Shown: piece by piece, positions 48,022 through 61,154 of the stretch | Position numbering within the stretch: position 1 is the stretch's first letter | How the letters are laid out: each line of letters begins with the position of its first letter | Assembly (NCBI GenBank): GCA_021904315.1 | Contig: CM038919.1 | Coordinates: forward strand, 8,742,001 to 8,806,000 | DNA length: 64,000 nucleotides | From: Sphagnum magellanicum | Lineage: Eukaryota; Streptophyta; Sphagnopsida; Sphagnales; Sphagnaceae | Direction of reading: 5' to 3' | Position numbers and translations under genes: made by a program | The notes under the pieces: model-generated | Seen by the model: the letters and a program-made list of their open reading frames with translations, nothing else | Database searches by the model: none | Told to the model about the DNA's origin: nothing

Positions 48022-48925
48022 CACTTGGAGTCAAGGAAAAAATAATTATTTTTTATCTGCCCCCAAGTTACTAATAAATGCTGAACTTTATGACCTTGTA
48101 TTGACCCCCCCAAGTCTGAAAAAAAAAGAAAGTATGCCATCATGGAGTTTGGGAAGCCAATTTGCAACCATGGGGGTCAATGTTTCAGCATTTATTGGCC
48201 TTGCCTTGGGACGCAAGGATATTATTGTGTTCAGATTCATTATAGAGTATAGTAGCTTAAATGATTTTGGACCCTAGGTAGTAAGTCTATTTTGATACGA
48301 GGATTTTTGAAAAGATGATGTTTTGGCTTGTGTTGAAACTTGAGATATATTATAGAGTTATACTAGTTTGAACCCGTGCCTAATGCACATGTGTGTGTGT
48401 ATTTGACGATACATATTACAAAATTACAATTACAAACTACATTTTCAAAACCTTTTTATATATGACATTTCCTGGCTGCTGAAAATCTTGATGTTTGCAC
48501 CATCTCTTCCTATTGCTTTCTCTGTAGTGTCGCATCTATATTTCACTCTTTCTTCACCCCGTCAGAGTAAACAGACCATGACAAGACAGATGGATGATTG
48601 GATGAATGGACAGATCAATAACAAGACAGATGGATGAAATGATGCTTCATGACATCCTTTACTATATGTTTAATGATTTTGATTTCCTTTAGAGGATTTT
48701 TTCGAAGATTATATTTTTGCATGGTGAAATATTTGAATTTCCATAATTCTTCTGTTGCATTCAGATACTTTTTAATGTAAATGGTAAGGCCACACAGTGT
48801 GGCAAACCCCTTGTTAATATTCTGGCATCAATGTTCTAGCATTTATTAGTAAGTTGGGGGGCCAAACAACAAGCCCAAAAATGCTCAAAGTTGTCCCCAA
48901 GTTTTTCCAGCCCTGACTCCTAGTG
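48022..48925 (-). mobile_element. MITE-like element, copy B, opposite to copy A and split by a ~0.6-kb insertion
   Basis: The left part 48022-48195 and the right part about 48811-48925 together match copy A along its full length in reverse orientation, for example agttactaataaatgctgaa and caatttgcaacc on the left and caatgttctagcatttatta on the right. The left end is CACTTGGAGTCAAGG and the right end CCTGACTCCTAGTG. Between the two halves lies about 615 bp absent from copy A. So copy B was interrupted after insertion. Confidence 0.75.
48196..48810. mobile_element. Insertion inside MITE copy B
   Basis: About 615 bp that interrupts copy B. It contains AT-rich sequence with a word gaacccgtgcctaatgcaca and a short tandem of gacagatggatga. 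I see no open frame and no clean inverted repeats or target duplication, so its class is unknown; the boundaries are good to about 10 bp. Confidence 0.5.
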
Positions 48926-49220
48926 CAAAGGAGGGCTTGCTTGTAAGACTATTATATATATAAAGCATGCCACCCCAAGTTATAAATACCTAATAGTTAT
49001 AACTGGACTAGGGAATTGGGGAATTATTTTTTACCATAATTTATGTGCAGCTCTCACAATTTGATGTCCAAGCATGGAAGTTTCTGAGTGACATGCTTTT
49101 CTGCTGCAGAAATAGTGCTCCTTTTAGTGTCCTGCTTTTAGCATCAATGTTTTCTGGGATTTAGTGTTTTTTATTCTTTAAAGTTTTTTTTGCTAAATTA
49201 AAGAAAAAAAAGTAGATACC

Positions 49221-50002
49221 AGTTTTGTGTGTGTAAGTGTCAATAGCCATATATATGGCATGTAAATCCAGTTCAAATTTTTTACACTTACACTTATCCT
49301 GTTGCAGTGTGTATATATATATTTTTTACACTTACCTGAAGCCAGTGTAAATATTTGTCAAATACATTTACATGGCCCTGTGTAAATGTTTTGGGACATG
49401 TAAGTGTAAGTATTAAAAATATTTGTAAGTCATCGTCTTTGGGCAACTTTTCACCCCAAACCCTTTTTGCAGGAGTATCCATAAAGTAAGGAAATTTTAT
49501 TAAATCTGGGAATGAAATGTTGAAAATCAGCATTTAATGCACAAGGTTCAAGAGTAATTATAATAGCTTTACAAGTAGGATCAGTGAAAAATATACATAT
49601 ATACAGCAACTGTGGAGGCGCTAAAGAAAAAGGAAAGACAGGGTGAAAATCAGGTCACCACTTTGCGAGGTTCCCCCACCCTTGAATGCTAATTTTTTTT
49701 TTTTTTGTTTTTTTTTTTGAATGTCACCCTATTTCTGACCAAACTCAGGGTTTTAATGTTGTTTTCCTTACTTTACAGATAATTTTATTATATATCTTTA
49801 ATGACCAGACCTTCTTGCAAAGTCATATGAATTAGTTGTGAGTATGTATTTTGATGGGGTTTTTTTTTTTTTCTTTTTTGCAATGGGCCATTCAGCTAGC
49901 TAATCTTCAAAATAATTATGAAATCTCCACTCTTCAAGTAAAAATCACCTTTTTTCCATTGTTATATATTTACATTGTTTTACATAGCCATGTAAAATCA
50001 TT

Positions 50003-50042
<40 letters not shown>

Positions 50043-50136
50043 CATTGTTTTATCAGACCACATAAAACTATATCAATATATTTATTTTTACACTTACACA
50101 GAGTGTAAGTCCCAAACCATTTACACACACAACACC
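49221..50136. mobile_element. 916-bp non-autonomous transposon with 10-bp target duplication
   Basis: Flanked by a perfect 10-bp direct repeat, agtagatacc, at 49211-49220 and 50137-50146. Directly inside, the left end agttttgtgtgtgtaagtg and the inverted right end ggtgttgtgtgtgtaaatg match at 16 of 19 positions. Many subterminal copies of tttacac/gtgtaa and acacttacac words occur in both orientations, and an internal inverted pair taaagtaaggaaa (about 49.48 kb) and its inverse (about 49.77 kb) suggests a foldback form. It carries a (TA)n run at 50006-50038 and no open frame. A 9-11-bp duplication is typical of Mutator-like elements. Confidence 0.8.
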
Positions 50137-50146
50137 AGTAGATACC

Positions 50147-53100
50147 TAGAAGCACATATGGCCGGCATTACTAGGAGTGAGAAAATAAATAAATAAATAT
50201 GAGTTCAAAGAGGATGCTTATTTTCTAAAATTGTTTGAGATTTCATTCAGTAGTGAGGGTAGAACTAGGCTTTTGTCAGATCTAATATCCAAATTGAAAT
50301 CTTTATTAAAAAAATGCATTATTGAACACAAGGTCAAATTCTTTAAGGTTAGCAAGTTGAATTTTTTTGGAAAATTTGACAAATGATATTAAATTTAGTT
50401 GTTTAAAGGTTAGCTTTATTTATTCAATCCTTGGTTTTAATGTGTTGTAAAACTGTGAATATAAAATATTTTGAAAAAAAAATCCCTTTGTATTTGGAGT
50501 GGGCTTAATTCCATGAACTCACCTAGGCAAGGGTTCGATGCGATTTTGATCGTTTCAACAAACCAAACCAGTTCTTTGGTTCTGAAATATTATAAACCGG
50601 AATCGGCCTTTATTAACAAAATTACATGCCTAACAAAACAAATGGTTTGTTTCTAGATGGCACATGTGACCATCTGCAGGTCCCACTTTAGGTTCTGCTA
50701 GTCCTATGGGGGACCCATTGATCACCGGCCCCCACGAGTAAGGCAAAGCTCCATACCCTACTTCCTTGCCACCTTCAACCCTAGTTAAAATTATTTGCAG
50801 AAATGTTCAAAAATTCAAAATAACAATTTTCTAATAACAAAAAAAATTCTTTAAAAAAATTTTAAAAATTTTGTGAAGCAAAAATTATGGAATCTTCAAC
50901 ATTATTGTATTTGTCGAAATGAAAATTTCAAAATTAATTAATTATTTGACAAAAATGTTCCAAAGCTACCAAGGCACTACATCGTCAACCCAAATTGAAC
51001 TCCCGATTGCATCTAGGTTGTGGACCATATACATCATGGTCATCTATCTTCCTTTAAATTGTTCAACAAAGCATATCCTTGCCCCCAACATTGGTGGTCC
51101 ACTCCAACTTCTTGTATCTTCACTCAAGCTTTCTTGCTAATTTTGCACATTTGGGCATGAAAGGCTTCAAACTAGGACACCCTAGATAAAAATTATATTT
51201 GAAGAAAGACCAAGACTTGATAGCTAGCTACATGGAAAAATGACCCACTTCAACTATTCCTCGGGTCAATGATCATCACTCACAAAGTCCTCATGAGGAT
51301 GACTCTCAAGAGTCGGAAAAGCTATTGTGGAAGGTTCTTCTTGCACATGATTTGGGACCCATGAACCAAAATTTTCTACGGACACTAGACCCTAAACATA
51401 GTTGGGTGTGCACGGGTGCACTCCATGGCATCTAAAAGGCCATTTTGTGCTTCAGTTTGAATTTCCACACAAAATGGGTCGTCCCCAAATTTTGGTTTGG
51501 GCTAACGACTCAAAGGATATAGTTTAGTTTGGCTTATCCGTCACTTAAAAGGGGTGGATTGGCCTAAAAGGAGAGTATTTCATGTGAAGTAGGTTGGTGT
51601 TTTTTGGGTTGTCTTAAAAAAATTCACCTACACACACCCCTCTTTGGCTCTACATGTAAATAGAAGGGTACATATTTGTGAATAATATGGGGATGGCAAG
51701 ATGAGACCATCTGAATGACCACCATTAGGTCAAGTCTTGCACCTTATGCCATAACAATATAGGGACCATGGTATATTTTGATGGCCATCTATGGATGTAA
51801 TGCCATTTGTTCTTTTTTCATTTCCATTCTTCATCCACAACAAACCATGAAAAATGTCATTGAGTTATATACCTATATCAAACATAGAAGGTAAAGGAGC
51901 AGGCCATTATTGGCCACGGCAAGCATCGAATATTGAGCTGGATGATATCCTACATTCATCATGTCCGTTCCAACCGGATTTAATACCTGGGTTGATAACT
52001 CGATTGCCTTTCAATTAGGGTTGGGATTTCTAGAGTCAAGAGCTTCCACAGGAGAATGATAGTTTTCTTTTTTAAGTCTTCAATGGCCCCTTGTGGTGCA
52101 TTACAATTGGAACACCCCCAATTTGCCGGGTATTGCACTCCAAACTAGTAACAACTAAGAAGCCTATATCACATTGAACAAGACATATATACAGCCCTTC
52201 ACTTGCCCTACTTGTTCACATCAAAGGGATAGAATTGATTGATGAACAATAAAGGATGAAAGAAAAATATATGGATGGGTAAGGCACCAATGGATGGGTA
52301 AATGCCCTTGGGGAGGATCATGATTTTTATCACTAGATTGCACTCCCATGTGGAGCAAAAAATTCAAAAAAAGTTAATTTAAAAAGGACACATTTGTTAA
52401 TGCCTTTAGCTTACACATGCTCAATTTTTAAATAAAAATATCATATAATAATTTGCATAAGTAAAGTTGTGGTCTAGCAACAAATGAACCTTTTGAACAT
52501 AAGAAAGTTTTGGGTTTGAATTCTCACTTTACAAGGTTATCCTTATTTTTGCAACTTACAAATATTTTACCCCCAAATATAAACCCCATATGATATCACT
52601 AGCAATTCTTGGGGATTCTCAATTCTTATTGAGAGAACCAACTTGGTAACTAGCCTAAAAATTGACCCTATTTGTGAGAATTGCCCAAAACTAATCTTTA
52701 GATCATAATCTTATGATCTAGAATACATGGATGTTTAAAATGAACTCTATTCTCATGCATTGATGGATGTTTAGAATGTTAAACCTTACTACCCAACCTT
52801 TCATAATTTTATTGCACATTCTACATTAAAGAATAAACCTATTTTCTCAAGAGTCAAAATCCACAATCATTAACACGTCCAGTGTTCATGTTAGATGAAA
52901 TCGTCTCCAAGTTCAATTTTCACCTCAATCACCTTAATTGATGCTCGTGTTTTCGAAGCTTTATCAAATCAAGCTCCTTTTAATTAACATTAGTATTTTA
53001 TGTTGTGAGTCATGAGATCCCACTAACAATAAGGTCTACTTCAAAATGTGTGTTACTTTACAACCTTAGCAGCAATTGATTCCAAAGTAGACATTATGTC

Positions 53101-56100
53101 ATCAAACCAGTTATTATTATATGGTCTAGGAAAATAAATATTTAGTTCAATTACATGCCCCACCAAATAGTCTTCATGATATAGAATACCAAAAGCATAT
53201 TTTTACATTGTACATGTATCATGTGACACCACTAGACCTACAAAAATTTGGGAATTGGGAATTTGGGTCTCTTCAAGATTTCATAGGAGCTTTGGTCCTA
53301 GTAGTGGGTCCAAAGTTAAGTTTTGGCTTGTATGAGGTGGGTACACATGTGGTATTGAAAATGGTAGAAGGAAAGTATATATACTTGATATTTCCTTTTC
53401 AAACTCAAATGGAAGTTTGTAAACAAATATAAAGATGTCAAGTGAAGGACTACCTACCTATAGACCCTTTGGAACCTCCAAAGATGAAAATGACAAAGAG
53501 AATGAATGCACACACTCTCTCAAAGCTTTTAAAGTGTTCACTCACCAACCCATCATTTATCTACCCTAGTCATGCTTTACTTGTACACTTCACATCATTA
53601 TTTTCCTCCTCTCACATGCAACAATTCATGTGCTAGTAGTGTGAGGTTTTTCCTCCACATTTTTTCAATCATCCAACTTTTCAAGAACAAATTAGCATTA
53701 AAGGTCAAATGAAAACTTTAATTATTGTGAAGATTTTCAAATGTAGTTTACAAGCACCCCTCCCACAAAGGGAGAATGAATCTCGTATGCTTGGTGATAA
53801 TAATTGAATAACCTCACGAATCTGATAATTTTGACATTTTGACAATTTTTGACAATTTTCAACATTTTGTCTTGAGTTGTAAGTTGAAACCCATACAAAT
53901 TGTGCAACGTATGATTCTTGAACATAAACTTGGTGTGTTGAATTCAAATCACTTGGTCCAATATGGACACATGGACACCTGTTTGTAATCAATGGAGATG
54001 GCTCCAATTATTGTGTTAAAATTCAACCTTCTTCACCTACTAGGAAACACCAAACACATGGGCTTTCTTCGGGTTTCTCCCCCAAGAGAAAGCTTTTGCC
54101 CTCAATCTTGACACACATGCAATAGAGTTATGCGCAAAGTCACCCTGTCTTTGGGCCCTCGTTTGACTCTCAAATCCCTCCTTCATCTCCAAATTGAGTG
54201 TAGCTAGAAACTGAGCATAATTAGGCACTGGATTAATGAACTTGGGAATCAAATTTACAAGATTTGTATGAATTTATTTTTAACAGGACCTCTTCTAATG
54301 AAAAACTAGTGTGGCATGTGTTGTTGAGCACAAATTTACAACATAGTTTTGCAAACTAATATAAAGAATGTACATTTGCGTGAAATTCAAATTTCCTTCA
54401 AAAATTTTAATTTTTTATTTGATTGAATTTTCAATTATTAAAATTATTAAATCCCATAACTCCCAAACCATAGGTCCAGGAATTATGAAACCACCCACAC
54501 TCGATGAGAGCATGTTAATGGTACCACGGGCACACACCCAATTCCCCCTAAAATTTTAATGTAATATTTGTATCGAATTTTCAGTGCTGAAAACATTCAA
54601 ATTCAATACTCATGCATTGCAAGTCTAAACATTAAGAAATTGCCCCAACACAAAAGGTTGGTTTCTAGTGATGCCAAGAACACAGCCTCGGTCCCTTGGG
54701 AGATCTCAACTTGAGAAAATGAAACAAGCAAAACAAACAACCAACCAACCAACCTTTTGGGATGAGCAGCAGTGAAGGTGGAAGTAATGCAAATCCAAAA
54801 CTGGGCGTGAAACTCTTGTGAGGACCAATTTAGTGAGAAAAATAGTGTAATCCAGCTTTTTTTTCTTGTGTACTGTTTTCCTCATGACTTTTGATGAAAC
54901 TGGGGATCTAGTAACCCCAGTTTTGGGTACTTTCCAGAAAACTATAACATCTTGACTAATTATAATTTTATATTGGGGGGAGGGGAAGTTCCAAACACCA
55001 ACACCCATCCCACCACACTAGGCTTGATGAAACACCCTCAAAATTGAGCATAATGCATCTAGAAGGTCCCTTGGAGAAAAGAGAAATAGAAAAACACTTT
55101 GCTCTTGCAAATTACACTAGTGCACTAGCCTGGTTAGACATTAATTTAACTCCTTTTCTAAATTGCCAAAAATTCTGAAAAAAAAGTGCTTACAATGCCA
55201 AAAAAATTGAATGAAACTCTCAAGCACAATAGCTTCATTATTTAGTAGAATGCCAAATTATAAATTATTATTATTATTATTACTGCTGAACAATTAAGAC
55301 CAGAGTCTTAGGACCTTGAGGCTTGCTTGACTTAGCAAATGGGATGACAAATTGTGCATATCTTGGTTTGTTGAAACAACATTGACTATAATTTTAAAAG
55401 CCTAGAATTAGATCAAAGTGCAAAGCTGGTGAACTTGTTCTATAATTTGTCAAAATCCTTACCAATTTTTCCACTCACAAAGTCCTCGTGCACTTTGAAG
55501 AATTGTGTGATTCCCGAGTGGAGTTCCTCTCCCTGCACACAAATTTCCATGGAATTTATCTGTCAATCACAAATTTCGTGGAATTTGTGGGTCAATTGAA
55601 CACTCGCGTGTTTGTTGTTGTTGTTGTGGTGCAAAGATGAGGACATGGGTTTTGGCCACAAGATTTGACCACCGATCTTTTGTTTCTTGATACTTAACTC
55701 ATCTGAGTCACTAGCACCCAAGAATCCAGAACCACACAATGTTGCTCAAACACGTGTTTCTTTTTACTGGCAAATCTTTGCCGATTTCAACCTGAAAAAA
55801 ACATGGTTTTGGCTTTATACAGAAGGATTTTTCATGGAAAAAGAATAGCCCAAATTCGCCAGATTTCAAACAAAAATAAATCCAAATTGTCGTTACATTT
55901 TTTATGAGAAGTTATAGTAGGTAGCCAAGAACATAGAAGGATTCTTTTTTCTTTTCTTTTCCACTTTTGTGTCTAGTATGTAGCCAAATTTGGCTAAATT
56001 ATTTTCTGGATAAACAAAATATGTGTAGGTATTTGCCAAGTCCTAATTGGCTAAACAAGAATATTGTTGCACCGTCCTTTAGGGTTGGACCGCACCCTTT

Positions 56101-57280
56101 TTTGGAGTGCAAGTTTTTGGGTCTCACTACAATCCAAAGAAGAAGACCCTAAAAAACATGTTGTCCTCTCAACTATCCCATCCTAGACTATTGGACATGT
56201 GAAAAGAGAGACCCTTTCCCGAAGGTGTGACATTTGTTGAAGACAAACACATTTGTTGACTTGTTTGCCATATTTTGGAAGGCTTTGGATGTGGAGCCAT
56301 GGAGAGACCCCCACAAAGTAAAGCGGTGGGAGATATTTGGTGCACACCTTAGGTGTGATATGAAGATACTTGCACCCCAAACTAATGGTGATTGTTTGTT
56401 GGGGTTCACCTTCAACAAATATTCTTGTTGGACCAATTTTCAAGTTTCAAAATCTCGATTGTTGTGCTTTGGGATGCCAATCACCTTAATTTGTTGTATC
56501 CCCAACACCCCCCTTTCGTATAGAGAAAAGGTCGATCTTTTGGTCACTTCACATTTTTCGGTGCTTGGGAACTCCATTGGGAACAAAACAATCTAGAGAA
56601 GGGTTGGCCTTCAAGCCATTCCACATCACTAGGTGTTGTGAATGAGGGTGGGAGATTATTATTTTTAATTGGCAAAGTTCCCCAGCATCAAGAAACACAA
56701 AATGACCAAGAGATTGGCCCCTTTTCTCAAGTAGGAATCAAATCAAGTCTAATTGAAATGTTTAGTATAGAGTTGGAAATTTCATTTTAAGAGTTACATG
56801 ATAAACTTGCAATAAAAATGATTGTTGAATTTGGATATCATTGAGAAAGTTATGACCTCTTGAAGTTTTAGGACAAAAATCTCTCGCATTTTAGTCCTAT
56901 CCATGTAGGTGTGGTAACAAGTTATAGAGTATATTATAGGGAGAAAGATGATGTTGCTTCTATTGTTTGGGTTGTGGTGAATGATGTGAATCCATCTGAG
57001 CTCATGGCTAATTCATGAACTAACTTCAATTCTCCTATTGTTTAGTTTATGCAATTTGATAGGTTTATGAATCCAAATTGAGGAGTTCATTTTAATGTCA
57101 TTTTGGAGCTTACACTTTTTTTTTCCTTGTTGAGAGCTAGGCAACATGCCTTGGGTTTACATTTCAATGCTAAATTAAGAATCAAAAAGTTATTTTATCA
57201 TTATACCACTAACACACCTAGGGGTGCATCACTTGGTATTAAAAGTTTGGGTACAAAAAAGGAATATGTTCAACTTTGAA
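50147..57280. other. AT-rich intergenic DNA, no gene seen
   Basis: No gene supported. There is a possible tRNA-like stretch at 52461-52534, an (aacc)n run near 54.74 kb, an (att)n run near 55.27 kb, and a plus-strand frame of 120 codons at 56234-56596 without family resemblance. Confidence 0.4.
52461..52534 (+). mobile_element. Degenerate tRNA-like sequence or SINE head
   Basis: Begins gtaaagt and ends actttac, which pair perfectly as a 7-bp acceptor-like stem. An A-box-like TGGTCTAGCAAC and a B-box-like GGGTTTGAATTCTC lie inside at tRNA-like spacing. The T stem and D stem are imperfect, so it is not a good functional tRNA. It resembles the 5' part of plant tRNA-derived SINEs. Confidence 0.35.
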
Positions 57281-57284
57281 ACTC

Positions 57285-58500
57285 TAATTATTTGTACATG
57301 GTGGGAAAAGTTTAAATATAACATTAAAAATCATTGTGTTTAATTATGGTTAGGAATTTGAAGGTCCTAGGTTGGGATTTTCAAGTTTTGTGGTTGTTAT
57401 CTCAAGGAACAAGCTTGGTATTTGGTTTTTTGGAAGCATTGTATGCTCAAGGTGTCTAGTGATTATGGAGGTGCATTCATGCAAGGTGGTGACTTGTGAA
57501 AGAAACTTGAAGGCATTTCCCACTTTGTGATAGATTTATTATAGATTTAACAATGGCTTGATGAAGTTCATGAGAAGGATTTTCCATTTCAAAGGACAAT
57601 TTGGACATGGAGATGTTTTTCTTTTGTTCAATGAAAGGGAAGGGGGTCGAACATGTTAGGTTATGAGTTTTTTCGTTGTTCTAGTCATCTAATTTGACTT
57701 TGGATTAAACCTTCATGTCATGACCCTAACTTGTGTGTGTGACCAACTCTGAGGAAGGATAACAAAATGTTTTTATTAGGATGAAATTAAATGCTTCCAA
57801 ATGGAATCAAATCGAGCAAGACACTGAAAATCAATGTGATTTCAAATGTAGTCCCTACCACCATTTACAAAATATGTTATAGGGAGGTGGTGACTCCTTT
57901 CAAATCCATGTTGTGTTGTTTTGTGAAGGTGGGTCACCCATGGCTTGTATATGCATCATTTTTTCTGTAATTTGATATATATATAATTATTTGCAAATTG
58001 TGCATATTGATTTCACCTTGAAATACACTTTGTGAGCTCACCTTAAACCCATCACAAAGCTTTAGCACTCCCTTTTATTCTAATGTGCGGAGTTAATGAA
58101 TGTGTTTTCAGCTTTCAAATATTTCACATTGCATCATATTGGAAAGTTCACCTCAATACCTTGTGGCAAGCCTTTGGGGTGCATCAAATGATGCAAGTCA
58201 TTTCAAAGTTTTGGTGTTGGCATGTGTGAAGTTTATAAATGTTGTTGGCTTATGACATCTTAAATTACAAATTATTTTTAACAACAATATAATGTGAAGA
58301 CTTATAAGGTACTTATTCAATGCCTATAACGAAAAACCTAAATATTTGTGAACGATATTGTTTTGTCCTTATGTAAAGCTTAAGATTGTGTTAAGTGTGG
58401 TTCAAACACTCTTTTTTTATTTCAAAGCTAAATAAATTGAAAGACAATCTGGGCATGATGGGACATACAGTGAATGTTATCCACAAATAGATTCTAATGG
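57285..58500 (+). repeat. Diverged direct repeat, copy 1 (with extra ~450 bp)
   Basis: Collinear with 61155-61900 over several blocks. Matches include gaagcattgtatgctcaa (gaagcattatgtgttcaa in copy 2), aacatgttaggttatga (agcatgttaggttttga), agttttggtgttggca (agttttggcactgaca) and gattgtgttaagtgt (gattgtgttaaatgt). About 57.73-58.19 kb has no counterpart in copy 2. Likely an old transposable element family; no protein domain was recognised. Confidence 0.5.
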
Positions 58501-61150
58501 AATTCTCAAAATTCTCGAAAAATAGTTAGATTTGGAATAAAAACAAAGTTATTAGTGAGGATTTTTTATTGCAAAATAAAGATTTTAGAAATGTTGACAA
58601 TGTAATTTCAACAAGTTTATATAGGCAATGCCAAGAGCTACAAGAGAAATGATTATATATTTGGCTTATAATTGACATTCTTGGAACTACTTAAATTTTT
58701 TATCTTGAGACCAAATGTGTTGCCAAATAAAGGTAGAATGGATTGCAAAAAATGTTGTGACTTTAAAATGTATTCAAAGTGTTTAGAAAATACTTAGGAT
58801 TTTGGAGATAGAAACCTAATTATAAAAACAAAAACATTTTGTCCAACAAATTGTTCTTTGCAACCAACCTAAGTTTGTAACAACTCCACAAGATTGATCA
58901 TCAATGCCACAAGTGGAGGATTTGGAATTGGTGGAAAAGTTCATTAACTCTTGTTAAAGCATGTATTAATCCTTTGTTGATCTGTTGGTATCAAGTCATG
59001 AACATCAAAGCTGTGTAGGAATGCGCTACATAATGGAATCAATATTGAAACTACAACTCATGTAGTTTCAATATATTTGTGACAAAATACTAGTAGCAAT
59101 GCCCACAAACATGATCCTCTTGTGCTTGCAATTGTTGGTATTATGGAAAACAATTAACAAATCACATTGAAACAATTGAAGTTCAATTTCCATTTGTCAA
59201 GGGAATTGTATTAATTTAATGTTCCTATTTGGATTGATGTGTCCTTACAAGGATCTTGAATACAAATGCAAGATGGAAAAGTAACTTGGAAAGAATGAAA
59301 AGGATATAGTTGAAGCAAGAAAGGCTAAAGGAGCTTTTCCATGCAACAAACATAAGTGCTACAATGCAAGATTAGGTGTTTATTATTAGCATTCCACCAT
59401 CATGCATGGATCAACAAGAATTGGAAACTATGACTAAGATTGATTATGGCTTGGGAAATATTTTACCTATTCAAGACCAAGAGTGTTATTGTTCTTGTTA
59501 TGATTAAATTGTTGCTAAAAGCAAAAGGAGGGAACCCAAATGACAGCTCAATGTCATTATACATGCAATTTTTTATTTGGGTCACATGTTTGTGAAAGAA
59601 TATTTGAGAGTTGAGTGAACAACATTTTTTTGTGACATGCAAAAGTGTTGTTCATTAGAGCAAAAAAATTATAAGGTTTTCTTGTGTTCCAATAGTTGAG
59701 TGAAACTATTGGAATGAATGAAAGAGAAATAAAATCAAAGGTGAAGTGAGTGGTTTGTACATATTAGTGGGCTTGAAAGGTTTTTATTAAATGTTTAGGT
59801 TTTTTTTGTACTTAACTATTCAAAAATTATATTCATAGAAAACACATTAAATGAAAGCTATAAAGATTTTTAGAAAAGGTTGTAAAAACTGCGTGGAATT
59901 ATTACATGCATAGAAAAATGATATACTTTGATTTAAGTGCTTCTTTTGCAAGATTCATTAAACTAATAGTAATAATGCAAAGGAAATGTTGTAACTTGGT
60001 TTGGCTTATGTGTATGTTTGGAAGATTGTCGAATTTAAAGGTGGAAACAAAAGCAATGGCAAAGGACCCATGGTATGGATGAAAGGCCATAGTAGGAGAT
60101 TGAATACTTGCATTTACTAAGGACAAATATCAATTTAGGTTCAAGATGACCAAAAAAGTTTAATGTACAATAAATGTCTTTGCAATTTTTAAAGCAAGTA
60201 CACGTGTCCTAATTTTTTTCTAGTAGTGATCAATTTTGGGAAATGTTATGAAATTGTTGCATAAAAAAAGTTGAAAAAAAATTTGAATATTTTGTCTAGG
60301 TAAGTGGAACATGAATATTTAAGGAAACAAATGCATATTCTAAATTAATGTAAAGATGAGGTTATCCCTTTTTTTAAAGGTTGAAGCCATAATTAAAACA
60401 AGTCAAAAGTAAATTGAAAAAGAATATTTCAAATAAATGAAACTATGCTTTGGAATGAGTATAGTATGTGGGCATTGCACTTTATGATGAAATGATTTTG
60501 GAATTAAGGAAACATGAGTAGGCTACTTGACATTTTTAAACCAAAAGTGTTTAATGAAGAAAGGGAAATATCTCACTTGAACTCCTTGATGAAAAACAAG
60601 ATTATGGGAAATACAAATGTGAAAGTTGAAGCAAAAAGGTGGATGAATATTCATAATCCTATTTCAACGAAGTTTTTCTATAGGAGAGGCAAAAGTAAAC
60701 CTATATGCGACACCAATATCATATTTAAGTGCCTTTTTAGGTTGTGTGATTTACAAAGGAGGGGATCATGCAAGAACGTGAGTTACCAAAACTTCGGGGT
60801 CATGACTAAACGATGTTATGTGTGAGAATTTTCATTACACAATAAAATTTGTTTAAAATGTACTTTTGTGAAGCATTCAAACTTACATCTTGTTCACATA
60901 AGTGAGTGCTAGAAATAGTTAAAGGGTGAGAATAACTATGACCTTGCAAATGTTTACTTGAAAAACATAATAAGATTGAAATTGCCACATCAAATGATAT
61001 TGAACAAATTATAAATATTTTTTGTTGAGGAAGCTCATCATGCGAAAAAGAAGAAGGGTGCATGTTCTAATTTTCAATGGTATGCTAATATCAATTAGTT
61101 TTTGCAAAATCGAACTTACATACATGTCAAGAAAAGACATTGAAAATCTT
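58501..61150. other. AT-rich intergenic DNA, no gene seen
   Basis: No gene supported. A plus-strand frame of 103 codons begins at an ATG at 60514 but shows no recognisable domain and lies next to the repeat copy 2, so it may be part of the same decayed element. Confidence 0.4.
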
Positions 61151-61154
61151 GTAG

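Noticed and set aside
56234-56596. 120-codon plus-strand frame in AT-rich DNA
   Set aside because: Open longer than expected for this composition but with no family resemblance, and comparable minus-strand frames overlap it. Left unannotated as a gene.
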